DNA of 64,000 nucleotides from Haliclystus octoradiatus (lineage: Eukaryota; Cnidaria; Staurozoa; Stauromedusae; Haliclystidae), in the NCBI GenBank assembly GCA_916610825.1, contig OU744449.1, positions 3,360,001-3,424,000 of the forward strand, read 5' to 3'. Position 1 is the stretch's first letter. Each line of letters opens with the position of its first letter. The translations under genes and the position numbers were made by a program. The notes below the pieces were generated by a model that had not been told where the DNA came from, did no database searches, and saw only the letters and a list, made by a program, of their open reading frames with translations. Shown in pieces: positions 35,601-46,500 of this stretch.

Positions 35601-37912
35601 TCTTCCAACTTTATTTTTCGACAGAAATTTCTAAGTTCTGAAACAAATTCAGCAATAGTTTCTGATTTGTGTTGCTTTCGTGTGAATAATTCTGTTGCTG
35701 ATCGAATTTCACAGCTTTTTTCTTCGAATATAGATGCTGCTGCTTTCTTTATAGAATCAAAACTCTGTCCTTGTATACTTGATAAGGTTGAATTGCCTTC
35801 TGCCAATCGCATACCTTCGGTACCTAGCAAACTTCTAAAAAATTGATTTTGAACATCTCCAGTTAGTTGCTTGTTTTCTGACAAACCGTGGTTATATATT
35901 GCGATGTAGTCCTCGACTTGTCGTAGCCAACGTTCCCAGTTTGGTCTTTCATCTGTTGGATGTTCTAGATATGGTGGTGGTAATCTGATTGGTATACTTT
36001 TTAACTCTGCCATGACTTGTGACGAATAATGAGTTAAGAATAAAAATTTAATGAATGTATATGTATCATTAAATAATTGAATGTATATATGTATAATATG
36101 AATAAAATAATAAAATTTATCCTCGTCGCCAATTTGTTGTGTTTGATTATAACAAGGTAAAGAACTAAGACAACGACTACACTCTTTGAGTAGCAAATAA
36201 GTATTGAGTATATTTAATATTAGCATACAGGATATGTGCATAAGCAATGTTGCCTAGCAACTGATTATAATACGTATTGTTAGAATACAACATATACTAT
36301 ACAAATATTCAGTTAATTATCAATAACACACAACCCAAAAATATATGGGGTTATACAGAAAACTGGTATAGTGTAGCCTACTAGCAATGGATTACCCACG
36401 GCCCACGTAGCTGGGTGATCTGTGGAGATTGAAAGTTATCTCCAATCTTACTGTAGCCTAATTGATTTGCACTCAACGTCAATGGTCATAGCTGTGGTTA
36501 TTGTAATCGAATGGAGAACACTGCGGCCTGGAGCCACAAAAGAAAGCTATGAAAAAGATTTTGATTGTTTCGCTACAAAAAGATAAACTGAAAATAATAA
36601 CAAAAGTTTATCCTGCGTGCAGACTAAAATCTATAACGAAATTGTCAAGTCTGCGCACAGCTCAGAAAAAACCATTTTGCTGACACCGCATCAGCCTTGA
36701 GAAAACCTTAACTCAATCAAAATGTGTCTATTTTACCACATGATAGTAATCCTGCACTAGCCAATTAGATGACTCTAGCAAAATTGCACTGTCTGTTCAC
36801 GTGATTTGGATCATTTGTTTTGGCATGGTTTTGGTGATAGTGATAAGCGGCAAATGCGCTGGAAATCAAAACGTGGAGACACGAGCTACTAAATGTTGCT
36901 GCCGTATTTGTTGGTTTTCAATCGATTTAACTTCAAGTTCTGCTCCTATTAGTTTAACAGCATGGCTGATATCAACAGTGAACAGCAAGCTACATTTATG
37001 ATTCCGAACGGGTTCATAAATGGTTCATAAACGGGCTCCTAACGGACCTAGAGACAAGTAAGTCAGAAAGTTCAGAAATACCCAGCTGTTTGATAATGCC
37101 ACGACATGACATCAGGTCTCCATGGATTGCAAATTTATATTTCCTCAATAAAAAAATTGTTGTTAGGGCGTTTGACCTCAGCATGCAGGGCCTCGTCTTC
37201 GATCCCTGGCAGGAGCACTATTGGTTGGCGGCAGGAAGGGCATTCGGCCATTAAACTCACATAGGCTCCAAAACAGACAAACACTAACCGACTCAACAAC
37301 CAACCCGATGAAAAAAGCTACTAGCTTACCCTGTCTGGGGCTAAATGATAAATGCAACAAAAAAAGTCAGGTTCGACAATTACAGCACCATGGAGTGTCA
37401 AAAGATATTGGTCGATGTGATCATGTTATTCATGTGGTAAACTGACAATCCTAACAACAGTATATAAATTTATGATGCTTTATCAATGTGTACTCATATC
37501 AGACTGATGTCTACAATTATATATGTATACATATCTATTTATAGTCTTATTATGTCATGATACCCCCAATCAGTTAGGAGGGCAAATTCTCATAGCCTCC
37601 TACCCCAAATACCAATTGGCCTACTGTAACTTGATTGCAGGACCCGATTAAACTTACGTCCGTGTTGGTTTCAAACGTTGATCTCCAACTGGGATTGGAG
37701 CAACCAAAGTTTTTGCTTCTTCTGAAATTACAATAATAATACGAATATGTGTTTACATCAGACGATAGCGGGGACAAACTCCAGATCAACTGTGTTTTCA
37801 AACCTGCGTCTATGCGTCCTGATCCACGGCATGTTGAACAAACAACTGGAAAATGTTCATAAGTAAATCTTGAGTCAATACTCTCATTGCTTGTTGCTCT
37901 GCCAGAGAGCAT
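29659..37912 (-). CDS. TMEM106 family lysosomal/endosomal membrane protein (3' end not found)
   Basis: Exons on the minus strand: 37804-37912, 37658-37721, 31504-31660, 30588-30728 and probably 29659-29714. Phases chain (0/1, 2, 0, 0, 2). Exon 1 has YEHFPVVCSTCRGSGRID, matching the CxxC zinc-binding N-terminal domain. Exon 2 has LVAPIPVGDQRLKPTRT. Exon 3 has the single membrane segment (VVLITILIVGALCLVFLLP) followed by RNVDFSLLSV. Exon 4 has the luminal beta-sandwich start, SNFFRVSLSDFTGSITF. Family members are type II glycoproteins of late endosomes and lysosomes. The first intron has a weak donor (GTTTGA). The start at 37912 is the first ATG in the open frame, but it lacks the MGxxS myristoylation-like start of vertebrate homologues, so an upstream exon may exist. 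The 56-nt exon is assigned only by its position, splice sites and weak similarity. The remaining luminal part was not found. Confidence 0.8.
30341..30461. repeat. TTCATGAA-family element
   Basis: CTGCAAAAAACAGTTTGGGA at the left, TGAACTAGATTTTGCGGGAG at the right, with TTCATGAA units between. It lies just downstream of the TMEM106 exon at 30588-30728. Confidence 0.75.
31128..31297 (-). mobile_element. 5'-truncated 3' end of the same APE-type LINE
   Basis: On the minus strand this matches the last 170 or so bases of the LINE at 24240-27460: a degraded version of LSAMSDR...LWR, a near-identical KYVRRKRDGT region and the sequence after the stop. It ends in CTA/CTAC repeats. It lies in a TMEM106 family intron, 0.2 kb downstream of the membrane-segment exon. 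Confidence 0.8.
31709..31866 (-). repeat. 3' LTR of the first gypsy element
   Basis: 158 bp, begins TGTTGTG and ends ACAACA on the plus strand. Identical by eye to the copy at 36135-36292. It ends 48 bases from the acceptor of the exon at 31504-31660. Confidence 0.9.
36135..36292 (-). repeat. 5' LTR of the first gypsy element
   Basis: 158 bp, identical by eye to the other LTR. The adjacent internal sequence, read on the minus strand, starts TTGGCGACGAGG, which has the look of a primer binding site. Confidence 0.88.
37140..37440 (+). mobile_element. Probable tRNA-derived SINE
   Basis: CTTCGATCCCTGG resembles a Pol III B box, and GGCAGGAAGGGCATTCGGCC resembles a motif seen in several animal SINE/LINE families. 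An A-rich tail follows. Assigned from memory of such motifs, so tentative. Confidence 0.45.
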
Positions 37913-38673
37913 TTCAAACCAATTTGTACACACAATTGTTGAGAAAACAGTTACATCTTACTGATAAACAAGGGTTAGGTGAATGAGTGAGCAGTAATCA
38001 TGCGACTAATTGTAGATTTTTTTTGAGAGACTACGGAAAGAGAGAGGTCACTTCTAAATGACAGCCGTTGACAACAAATTCCTTGGTGACTTTCTTTGGT
38101 TGACGTTTTTGGATTCTTATTATTCTGGGAATCTGAGCTGAATTTCAAGCTGCAGTGCTGAACTTCACTCGTGTATTCTGAAGCATAGTTCAGCTAGCAC
38201 TAACTAGCAATTTCAGCAGACAATCCGATTTTTGCCTTGCTTGGCGCCTTGGCCTTCGCCCTTGACAATGAAAAGTGAACTGGCTGGAAATGGAGCCTGT
38301 TAGATAATAACCGTAATATGAATTCAAAAAAGAAGAAATACCAGTACCAACAAACTGATAACAAGCAAACGGTATATTATATGTGACGTATATGTATATG
38401 CTATGCAGCTATGCTAGTAGCCTTACTTAGCCTAGTAAGCCTCCATCCCAGATCTAGAAGACTAGAACCTCAACCTGAACCCTGATTTACGTGCTAGCTG
38501 CTAGCATAATAGGCGGTGCCTATATGATACGAAGTGGATAATGTTCCGGCAGCCGGAATCTTGAATACTAGAGATAATGTTCCATGTGTCTTTTGCACAT
38601 GCTTATTGTGTTGCTTGCATTTCTCTCACATTTGTTCAAGATGCAATGGCGACGGACGGTCCTGTTCCTCGAC

Positions 38674-38877
38674 CAGTCTGCATTCGGGAAATTTTCTCCG
38701 CCAGATATTTTCCGCCAATATTTTATGATAACAATAGAAAATGCACCAAAATGTGATACAAAAATCCACCGCCAAAGCGTTGAGAGGGAAATTTGACGCC
38801 AATTTTCGTTGGCACTGAAGAACGAGCGGCTTGCGCCGCCGGAGATCTCCGGCGGGAAGCCTGTGGAATGCAGACTG
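38674..38877. mobile_element. Small inverted-repeat element with 9-bp target duplication
   Basis: Ends CAGTCTGCATTC and GAATGCAGACTG, flanked by GTTCCTCGA at 38664-38672 and 38878-38886. 204 bp, more GC-rich than its surroundings. The superfamily is uncertain. Confidence 0.75.
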
Positions 38878-39476
38878 GTTCCTCGATCACGTTAATAACA
38901 ATTCTGTTCATCAATTTAATAATAGAATGTAAAACAGTTTAAATTCAAAGTAGTAGAGGTTGAAAACACTTTGTATGAAGGATTCACGACGCTAGATGCC
39001 ATACCAAACCGTTCTTCCAAACTTACAGAAAAAGCGAACGGCCTTGGCTTCGGTTTTGAACTTTTGAGTTTCAGAGTTTTGACTTTTGGTATACGACAAA
39101 ATCAGAATTGGTAGACAGCATATAGCATCAGTTACAAGATGAAGAAATGGCTAATAAGTAATTATCCCATATTATCACAAATTGCCAAAGTAAAAATGTT
39201 TGAAATATTGTTACGCTACATAAATATTCTCTGAAACCTATAAGAGCGTCAAATAAATGTCACAACACTCAAATATTAAAAATGCTGGGTCACATTGCTG
39301 TAAAGCTTTGATAAATCAAACACAGAATAAAATGATTAATTACTGTTATTAAATCTATTTTATATTTATTCCAAACAGTCGATCCAATGTATGGTGTCGG
39401 TGAATCTATGAATTTTTTACAAACTATTTAAAATTTAATTTGGATCGACTGACACAGCCATGTTTACTATCCACAT

Positions 39477-39487
39477 ACGCATGCGCA
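39477..39487. promoter_or_regulatory. NRF1-like site
   Basis: ACGCATGCGCA is close to the palindromic NRF1 motif GCGCATGCGC, which is common in animal promoters. It lies between the divergent TMEM106 family gene and RNF32. No other core promoter element is clear. Confidence 0.35.
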
Positions 39488-39987
39488 AAGGACGCACGGA
39501 ACATTATCTTTTGAGGACAGCTTTCCGGCAGCCAGAACAATATCCACCGCGTATATGATAATGATATTATTATTATTGTTTGTAAATAAATAACCAGTAG
39601 TATCTTATACTGGATATTGCTGGAATTTGTGGAAATACGATCTTAATTAGTACGCTAGCTGCAGACTTGGAAATTCAATACCGCATTGAAAATATTGCAA
39701 TTTGTGTGCTTGAGATTTATTTAAATTTGGTTGAAATCCTAAGTGGAACAGTCTTCGGCGCACCTGAAACCTTTCAGTCTGGATTCAATATTGATGATAA
39801 TCTGAGCCATTCTTGGCCGAACATGTTGTCTTGATCTGAAATTTTTCTATACATTTTAACTATTAAATTAGAAGAATGTGACAGAAACAAAAATGGGATA
39901 TTGGTGTTTCACGCTATGACGTTTGACGCTCTGTGCTTCCGTATTTGACTAATGGGACTTTACAGATTTCTTTAACCAAAGACAGGT

Positions 39988-40085
39988 CAACCAGGATCAG
40001 TTTAGGAGTCCATGAACAGTTCATGAGCTGAACGTTAAAGGGCTCAATTGTCATGAACGTTTCATGAACAGTTTTTTCCAGGGGT
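39988..40085. repeat. TTCATGAA-family element
   Basis: ACCAGGATCAGTTTAGGAGT to ACAGTTTTTTCCAGGGG, about 98 bp, with internal TTCATGAA units. Confidence 0.75.
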
Positions 40086-40563
40086 AAACCCACTTCGTTA
40101 AATCAAGTCGCAGGAGCAGAGTAGAGCTCATTGCTTTAACATAGAATATCTCTATCAGGAATCTGGATAAGTTAATAAAAACACCTGTCTATAGCCCATT
40201 GTTTAATTCTTCAGATCTGATCCATCAATTGATTCACTGAGCCAGGAATGATCTAGTTTGGAAATAATGCATTGTGTTCAACCATTTTGCTCTGGTGGAT
40301 TACACATTTAAGCAAATTTTACATACAACATCTAAGTAGTCATGGAAATTATGCCGTTTTCTTGTAAAATATGGATAAAATTACGAAATGTGTGACTGGA
40401 ATTTCAACCGCAGAAGTTGCAATTTGCGGGGCTAAGATCTTGCCAGCATTCTTTCCAATCTCGGATGATAACGTTTCAATACCATCGGTGTAGCATACAT
40501 GTAGGCCTATTGATGATTTGTATATATTTCTATAGAATAAACCCACAACAGCACTAACTTCAG

Positions 40564-43500
40564 CAGCGTTGCAGCAACATCTTCTCAAAAGCCTTTCTTT
40601 GTCATTGTCAACTAACCTAACGAGTCAAGCTTCAAATCAAACTCATCGATTAAAACCGAAATCTATAAAAACAAGGAAAAATGACCAGAGTAATAGAAAG
40701 AATAAAACCAACAAAGAAATTAACACTTATACTAATCTGAAAGAATATGTTGTAGATTCTCATGAAGAACCATTGACACTAGGTATGGAAAGCATTTTTA
40801 AATATCTAGCCTTTTATAAGCATTTCATTATTTCATTCAAAACTTTGTGCAAGACTCATATTTCGATCCACTCATTTGATAAGATTGGCTACATAACCCA
40901 TGCGAAAAACAGTTCAAGAACGGTTCATGAACTCTAAAAGGCCCAAAATTTTGTTGAACTGTTCATGAACAGTTCATGAAAATTGGGGGTCTAACACGTT
41001 CATGAACTGTTCATGAACTCCTGAACTGTTTTTCGAAGAGGAATTACCCTGTAAAAAAATGCATGAACAAGTCTGTGAACATCATTCCATGCACAATTAA
41101 TGAACAATTCACAAGCAGTTCATGAATCAATTCATGAAAGTTAAATTTTGGAATTTTCTTTATCAATGCCAAATTATTTGCAGGTAACAACTGATTTTGT
41201 TAGAAGTTGTATATTAGCAAAATCATATTGGCTAATTTTTTAACATAGTAAAATGAAAGCTGTTTTATTTATGAAAATATGCAGTATGTGGAGGCTTGAA
41301 ACTTATCCCAAGCTTAATGAATTAATAGGCTATGAAAAATACTCAAAATAGGAATGCGAAACAACTCATCATATATGAATAAAAGACGCATCGCAGCGAC
41401 TGAGAAAAAGTTAGTTGAGTTCATAAACTTTGCAAGCTTTCATAAACTGTCCATGAACGCCTTTTAAACAGTTCATGAACGGTTCATAAACGTTAATTGA
41501 CTCAATTTTTATGAACTTTTTTCATGAACTGTTCATGGACTATTCATGAAAATCAGGCCATTTAAAGTTCATGAACTGTTTTTACAGGGGAATGTCCGAC
41601 AAGTAGCTTGAGTACTGAGTAGTTGTTATTCTGCATCGCACAAGTCATACCTATAATGAAACCTTGATCTTGAAAACTTTACTCCAAGTGTTTTGTCAAC
41701 AGTTTATCTATACGTGTAAATACAAGCGTCTGTGTCTATCCAAGATTTCCCCTGATTTCTTAGTCGGTTTGCAAATAAGATATTTGAATTGTATATGGTT
41801 GGAATGGCTGTATTCTAGTTGTGGTTCGGACAGGCTTTGATTTTTTTTCACTTTCTGTTTTGCATAACAAAGGAAATTATACTTTTTTAACTGATCACCC
41901 ATTAAACACAAGGTTTTTTTTATTTGGGGACATTAACAAATGTACCCCTGCGAAAAACAGTTCAGGAGTTCATGAACAGTTCATGGCCGTTAAATGGCTC
42001 CAATTTTCCTGAACTGTTCATGAACCCTACAGATAGTTCATGAACAGTTTATGAACAGTTCATGATTAGTTCATGAAGATTTGGGGCCATTTAACGTTCA
42101 TGAACTATTCATGAACTATTCATGAACTCCTGGAGTGTTTTCTCGGGGGTAGGCCTACATATAGGCTACAAAATGATTACTAACAATAAACATGTGTGCA
42201 CGGAAGAGGAATAGAACCCTATCCTCCCGCATAGAGTGCGGATACTTCTGCCACTGAGCTTTGAGCAACGTTTATGGCTTTCATTTCTGTATTATTGTTT
42301 ACTGGTTGTCTAGTTCCAAGAACACATCAACTTAGTTGAAACATTAAGGCCCATCATTGTTTACTCGTGTGTCATTTAAATCATCCCAGCAACGCATAAC
42401 TATTTGCTTGTAATTAAATAATTGTTTCAATTCTGTAATTAAATTAAATATTACTGCAATGATTTTATTTAAGCTCAGACACTTGGAATAGTCCCAAGAC
42501 CAGATCCAAAGCTAACTGAAGTAGAATGGAACAAATTAAAATCTGCTTCAACGTCAAGAAATGATTCAATGCAGCCTTGTGTCATTTGTAAGGACGACTT
42601 TGGACTTAAAAAGCAGGTAACCATAGGTAACAATACCTCATTGGGATTGTGTTACGCATAAAGACTGCATCTCCAACCAGAAATAATAAAAGGGCAGATT
42701 GTAAATATGCAACCGTAAGTCTAAGGAGATGGGTGACATCCCCGCTAAATATTTTGAAAAAAATTGTGCAATTTCGAGATATGAAACTGAAAAATGTTTG
42801 CAATTTTGAATATTTTGAGGTACTGAAGCTTCCAGTTGAGCATATGTCATGGATTACCATACCCATTTTTATCAATCAACATGTCTGTTTAATTGAGCAA
42901 CAAAAAAATACTGTACCCCCTCCTCCCGGTCAGGAGCAGGTCATTACTATTGTGTATAGATAGCATTGACACACACTGCGAAATATTATGCATTCAATAT
43001 TTACATATTTTCTTTTTTCTGAAGAAAAGTTTCTAGGATGAACCTTTAACAACACAACACAGATCAACTCAATTTGGCTAATGTATATTTCATTAGTCAT
43101 TTTACCAACATGCTGTCAATTTAAAGCATATTTCAGACTTACTTGATCAAAACAATGCTTAAACAGAAAATATTGCCTTGTATATGAAATGCTATTCATC
43201 CAGGAAATTGATTTGTTCCTTAACTAGCCTGTACACCAGCCCCTCGATAGGCTTTTCTGGGCTTAATGAGATTTTCTTTGCAGTAAATATCCTGATTCGC
43301 ACACTTCCCTGTTAAAAAATCCATGAGTTCATGAACTTCATTAACAGCTCAGACGCAGTTCATGAACAATTCTGGAAAATCACGAACAGTTCATGAACAC
43401 TTTTTGTGGCTTCATGAACAGTTCATGAACCGGTTTATGAACTAGTTCATGAATGTGAAATTGTGTGAAAATTCAGGAACAATTTATGAACGTTTGGGTG

Positions 43501-46500
43501 ATCTCACGTTCATGAACTCATGAACTTTTTTCGCAGAGGCTGTCACAAAGCATGTCTGTTTGCTAATAATTAATTGCATCTTTTGAGCATCACCCCTGCC
43601 AAAAAAGTCCATGAGTTCAGGAACACTTCATGAACAACTGTTTGTGGGCTCATGAACAGCCACAAAGAGTTCATGAACATTTCACGAACCGGTTCATGAA
43701 CTGGTCCATGAGCTTGAAATCGCTCAAAAGTTTATGCACAGTTCATGAACTTTTGGGCAATTTCCCGCTTTTGAACTCGTGAACTTCTAAAATTCTAAAA
43801 TTCTAAATTCATTCCATTTTAAATTTAATTTAAATCATGTTTATCTTTTAGGTTTTGCTATCCTGTGGTCATGTCTTTCATCAGGTAATACTTATGCAGA
43901 TGTATCTCTAGAATCAATTGAACGAATGCATAAGTTCGTGAACAGATCATGGACATTTAAGTCATTAACTGTCAATGAATAATTCCTTTTAGGAGTTCAT
44001 GATCAGTTCCTTGTAGGAATTTGTGAACAGTTTAGAACATTTTCTTGTAGGTTTATCAACAGTTCACTTAGTGGTCCATGAATGTGAATTTGCACAAATT
44101 TACATGTTCAGACTTTATCAATATTTCATGGTCATCTCATAAGCAATGTGAATCTGGAACAGGACCCTGATGGAATAAATAAACCCCTTGTGAAAACAGT
44201 TCATAAAAAAGTACATAAAAATTGGCCATTTAACGTTCACAACAGTTTAGGAATTTTACAATGTATAGGCATATATAATTTGTTACTTCTCGAAGCAAAC
44301 ATTTTTATGGTTGTTGGCCTGTTAGTTATACAATTCATATCTGATCCTATATATATAGCTTACTAGTATCCAGTGTAATCCAATTCAAGTGAAATTGATG
44401 TAAGGATGCTAAAATGTTTGAGATGTTTCCAAGTTGCATTAAATAATTTTCAATGAATGTTATTATTTTAGAGATGTTTGGAAGCCTTTGAAACGTTTTC
44501 TGGTAAAAATTGTTGCCCGATGTGCAGAAAAGAGAAGTATGAAAAACGAATTATTTATGAAGGAGCCCAAATTCATGTTCATAAATGTGCTGTGAGGTAA
44601 ATTAATTTAATTTCACAATGACACTTTAGATTGAAAAACATTTTGAAAGCACTGTGAGTTAAAATATTATGCTGAGTTACTGTAGTGTACTATTGTCTAG
44701 AACTAAATTAACAATATTTGATAAGTAGCCTATAGTTAGCAATCTCCAGTTGCTGCTGTACGTTATAAAATGGTAAAATGGTAAAAAGTAATTCTTTCAT
44801 TAAAACCCTAATATCGAAACGCTGTCAATTGAACGCCACAGAAACACTCTTCAATTTGTTATTTGAAATTATTTTGGATGTCATGATTCCGCTACATGAT
44901 CTCAGGATCGCAACTTTTATCGAACCCTGTTAAGCATTTTAAGTTCAATTCCAGTCTAAGGTTTTCAATCTGACGATGTGGCTGTCGGAAGATTAAAACC
45001 TTTGACACCCTTCACTGTATATACAAATTCAATTTATTTTTACTAGGATTCAATCAGCATGGCGAGGTTATATTGTTCATCGGTGGTATAAGAAATTCAG
45101 ATCTGTCACACCTCCCACTGATATTCAATTAAGAAAAACGTTTTTTGAAGAAAAGGTGAACATGAATTCATACCTAATATTCTTATTTTATACTTTTTTA
45201 AGTTTTACACAGTTGGCCAACACCCATTAACAACATGGTCCTACAAAGTCCGGAAATCTGAAAACCTGGTTTGCGGGAGGCTAATAAATTTCAAAAGAAA
45301 AGGGCAAAATGTTGGATTAAATCAATATCATTAAAAAAAAACTCAAGTACTCATCCATTGATCGAAAATGTTGAGGTTTGGGGAAGTAAAACATTTTGTT
45401 GGACCATGTTCAACTGGTTAATATGGAAAATTGAGCAATTCCATTGGTCGAACAGCGGCCGTTAAGGGTTTCTACTGAAAAAATATTTTTAAATAAATTA
45501 TTTATTCTGATGTATATCAACTGAAAAGTATTGATTGGTAAAAGTTTGAAGCCAATTTGAGAAGAAATGACGGCGATATCAATGTCTTAATATTCGTCTA
45601 TTATTCTGCCCCTTTTCCCCTGCGAAAAACAGTTCAGGAGTTCATGAACAGTTCGTCAATGTTAAATGGCTCCAATTTTCCTGAACTGCTCATGCCCTTT
45701 TCATTGAAAATTCATGAACCCTCACAGACAGTTCATGGAAGTTCATGAAAATTTTGGGCCATTTAACGTTCATGAACTGTTCATGAACTGTTCACGAACT
45801 CATGAACTGTTTTTGCAGGGGTTATTACCGTCACGTCATAATTCATTATTTCTTTAGATAATATCAATTGTAACGTAGAGTTAACAGACTGTAATGATTG
45901 ATTGTAAGTTAGCAGAGTTGAAGGTTTTCTGAAGAAATGATGATGATGAGGATGAGAACATCAATATTGTATACTCAACTACACAACACTGGGCAGCAAA
46001 AAATTTTGGAGTTCATGAACAGTTCATGAACTTTACAGACTTTCATGAACTGTTCATGAACACCTTATAAACAGTTCTAGTATTTCCTCTATGCGTGAAG
46101 TTATGTTTGTGAAGTTATGTTCAATAATCCACAGGAACTATGTTTCCTAAGTCTACCTTTGATGGTGTGCTCATTGTAATTATTACGTTTTATTTTATTA
46201 TCTAGTTGTCTGAGCTTACAAATTCCCTTGCAAGATCAGTGAATACTGATGCTGATGAAATCAATGAATTGTTTAAAGAAATTGATAACAATATGAATCA
46301 GTCAAGACAGGTTATGAAGTAAGAAATATATCCAAACCCTTTGTCAACCTACAACAAATAAATGTATATCTAATACTTTGTTATCTCCACTGCGAAATAT
46401 AATCGTACCATCCCCTGCGAAAAAAATCCATGAGTTCATGAACAGTTCATGAACAGTCACAAAGAGTGAACTTTTTTTGCAGGGGATGTTATCACCCTAA

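Larger units (their letters stand above)
31709..36292 (-). mobile_element. Ty3/gypsy LTR retrotransposon, very young fossil
   Basis: Flanked by two 158-bp LTRs and a 5-bp target duplication TATAC (31704-31708 and 36293-36297). Parts on the minus strand, in order: gag-like region with two CCHC/CxxC knuckles and an aspartic protease DTGA motif (about 36.0-34.9 kb), then reverse transcriptase, RNase H and integrase (about 34.8-32.0 kb). The RT-RNaseH-integrase order makes it Metaviridae (Ty3/gypsy). The LTRs look identical, so the insertion is recent. It looks nearly whole, with perhaps one or two breaks. It lies in the TMEM106 family intron, in the same orientation as the gene. Confidence 0.9.
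37913..40563. other. Divergent region TMEM106 family gene / RNF32
   Basis: 2.6 kb between oppositely pointing coding regions. It should hold both promoters and the missing first exons. It contains a 204-bp inverted-repeat element (38674-38877), a small hairpin (CAGTCGATCCAA arms at 39378 and 39440), an NRF1-like site (39477-39487) and a TTCATGAA copy (39988-40085). Confidence 0.55.

Noticed and set aside
36801-37001. 66-codon frame with a hydrophobic start
   Set aside because: It resembles a signal peptide but has no conserved sequence or splice context, and it lies in the TMEM106 intron.
37658-37803. Read-through of TMEM106 exon 1 into a longer frame
   Set aside because: The frame stays open but does not join the conserved QRLKPTRT segment. 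An intron from 37803 to 37722 restores the family match, despite its weak donor.
38534-38796. Short cysteine-rich plus-strand frames near 38.6 kb
   Set aside because: They overlap the 204-bp inverted-repeat element and do not match RNF32 or any known domain, so I did not use them as the missing first exon of RNF32.
42606-42963. Overlapping frames on both strands after RNF32 exon 2
   Set aside because: No family similarity. They lie in an intron, and the overlap of several frames in one AT-poor patch is not evidence of a gene.
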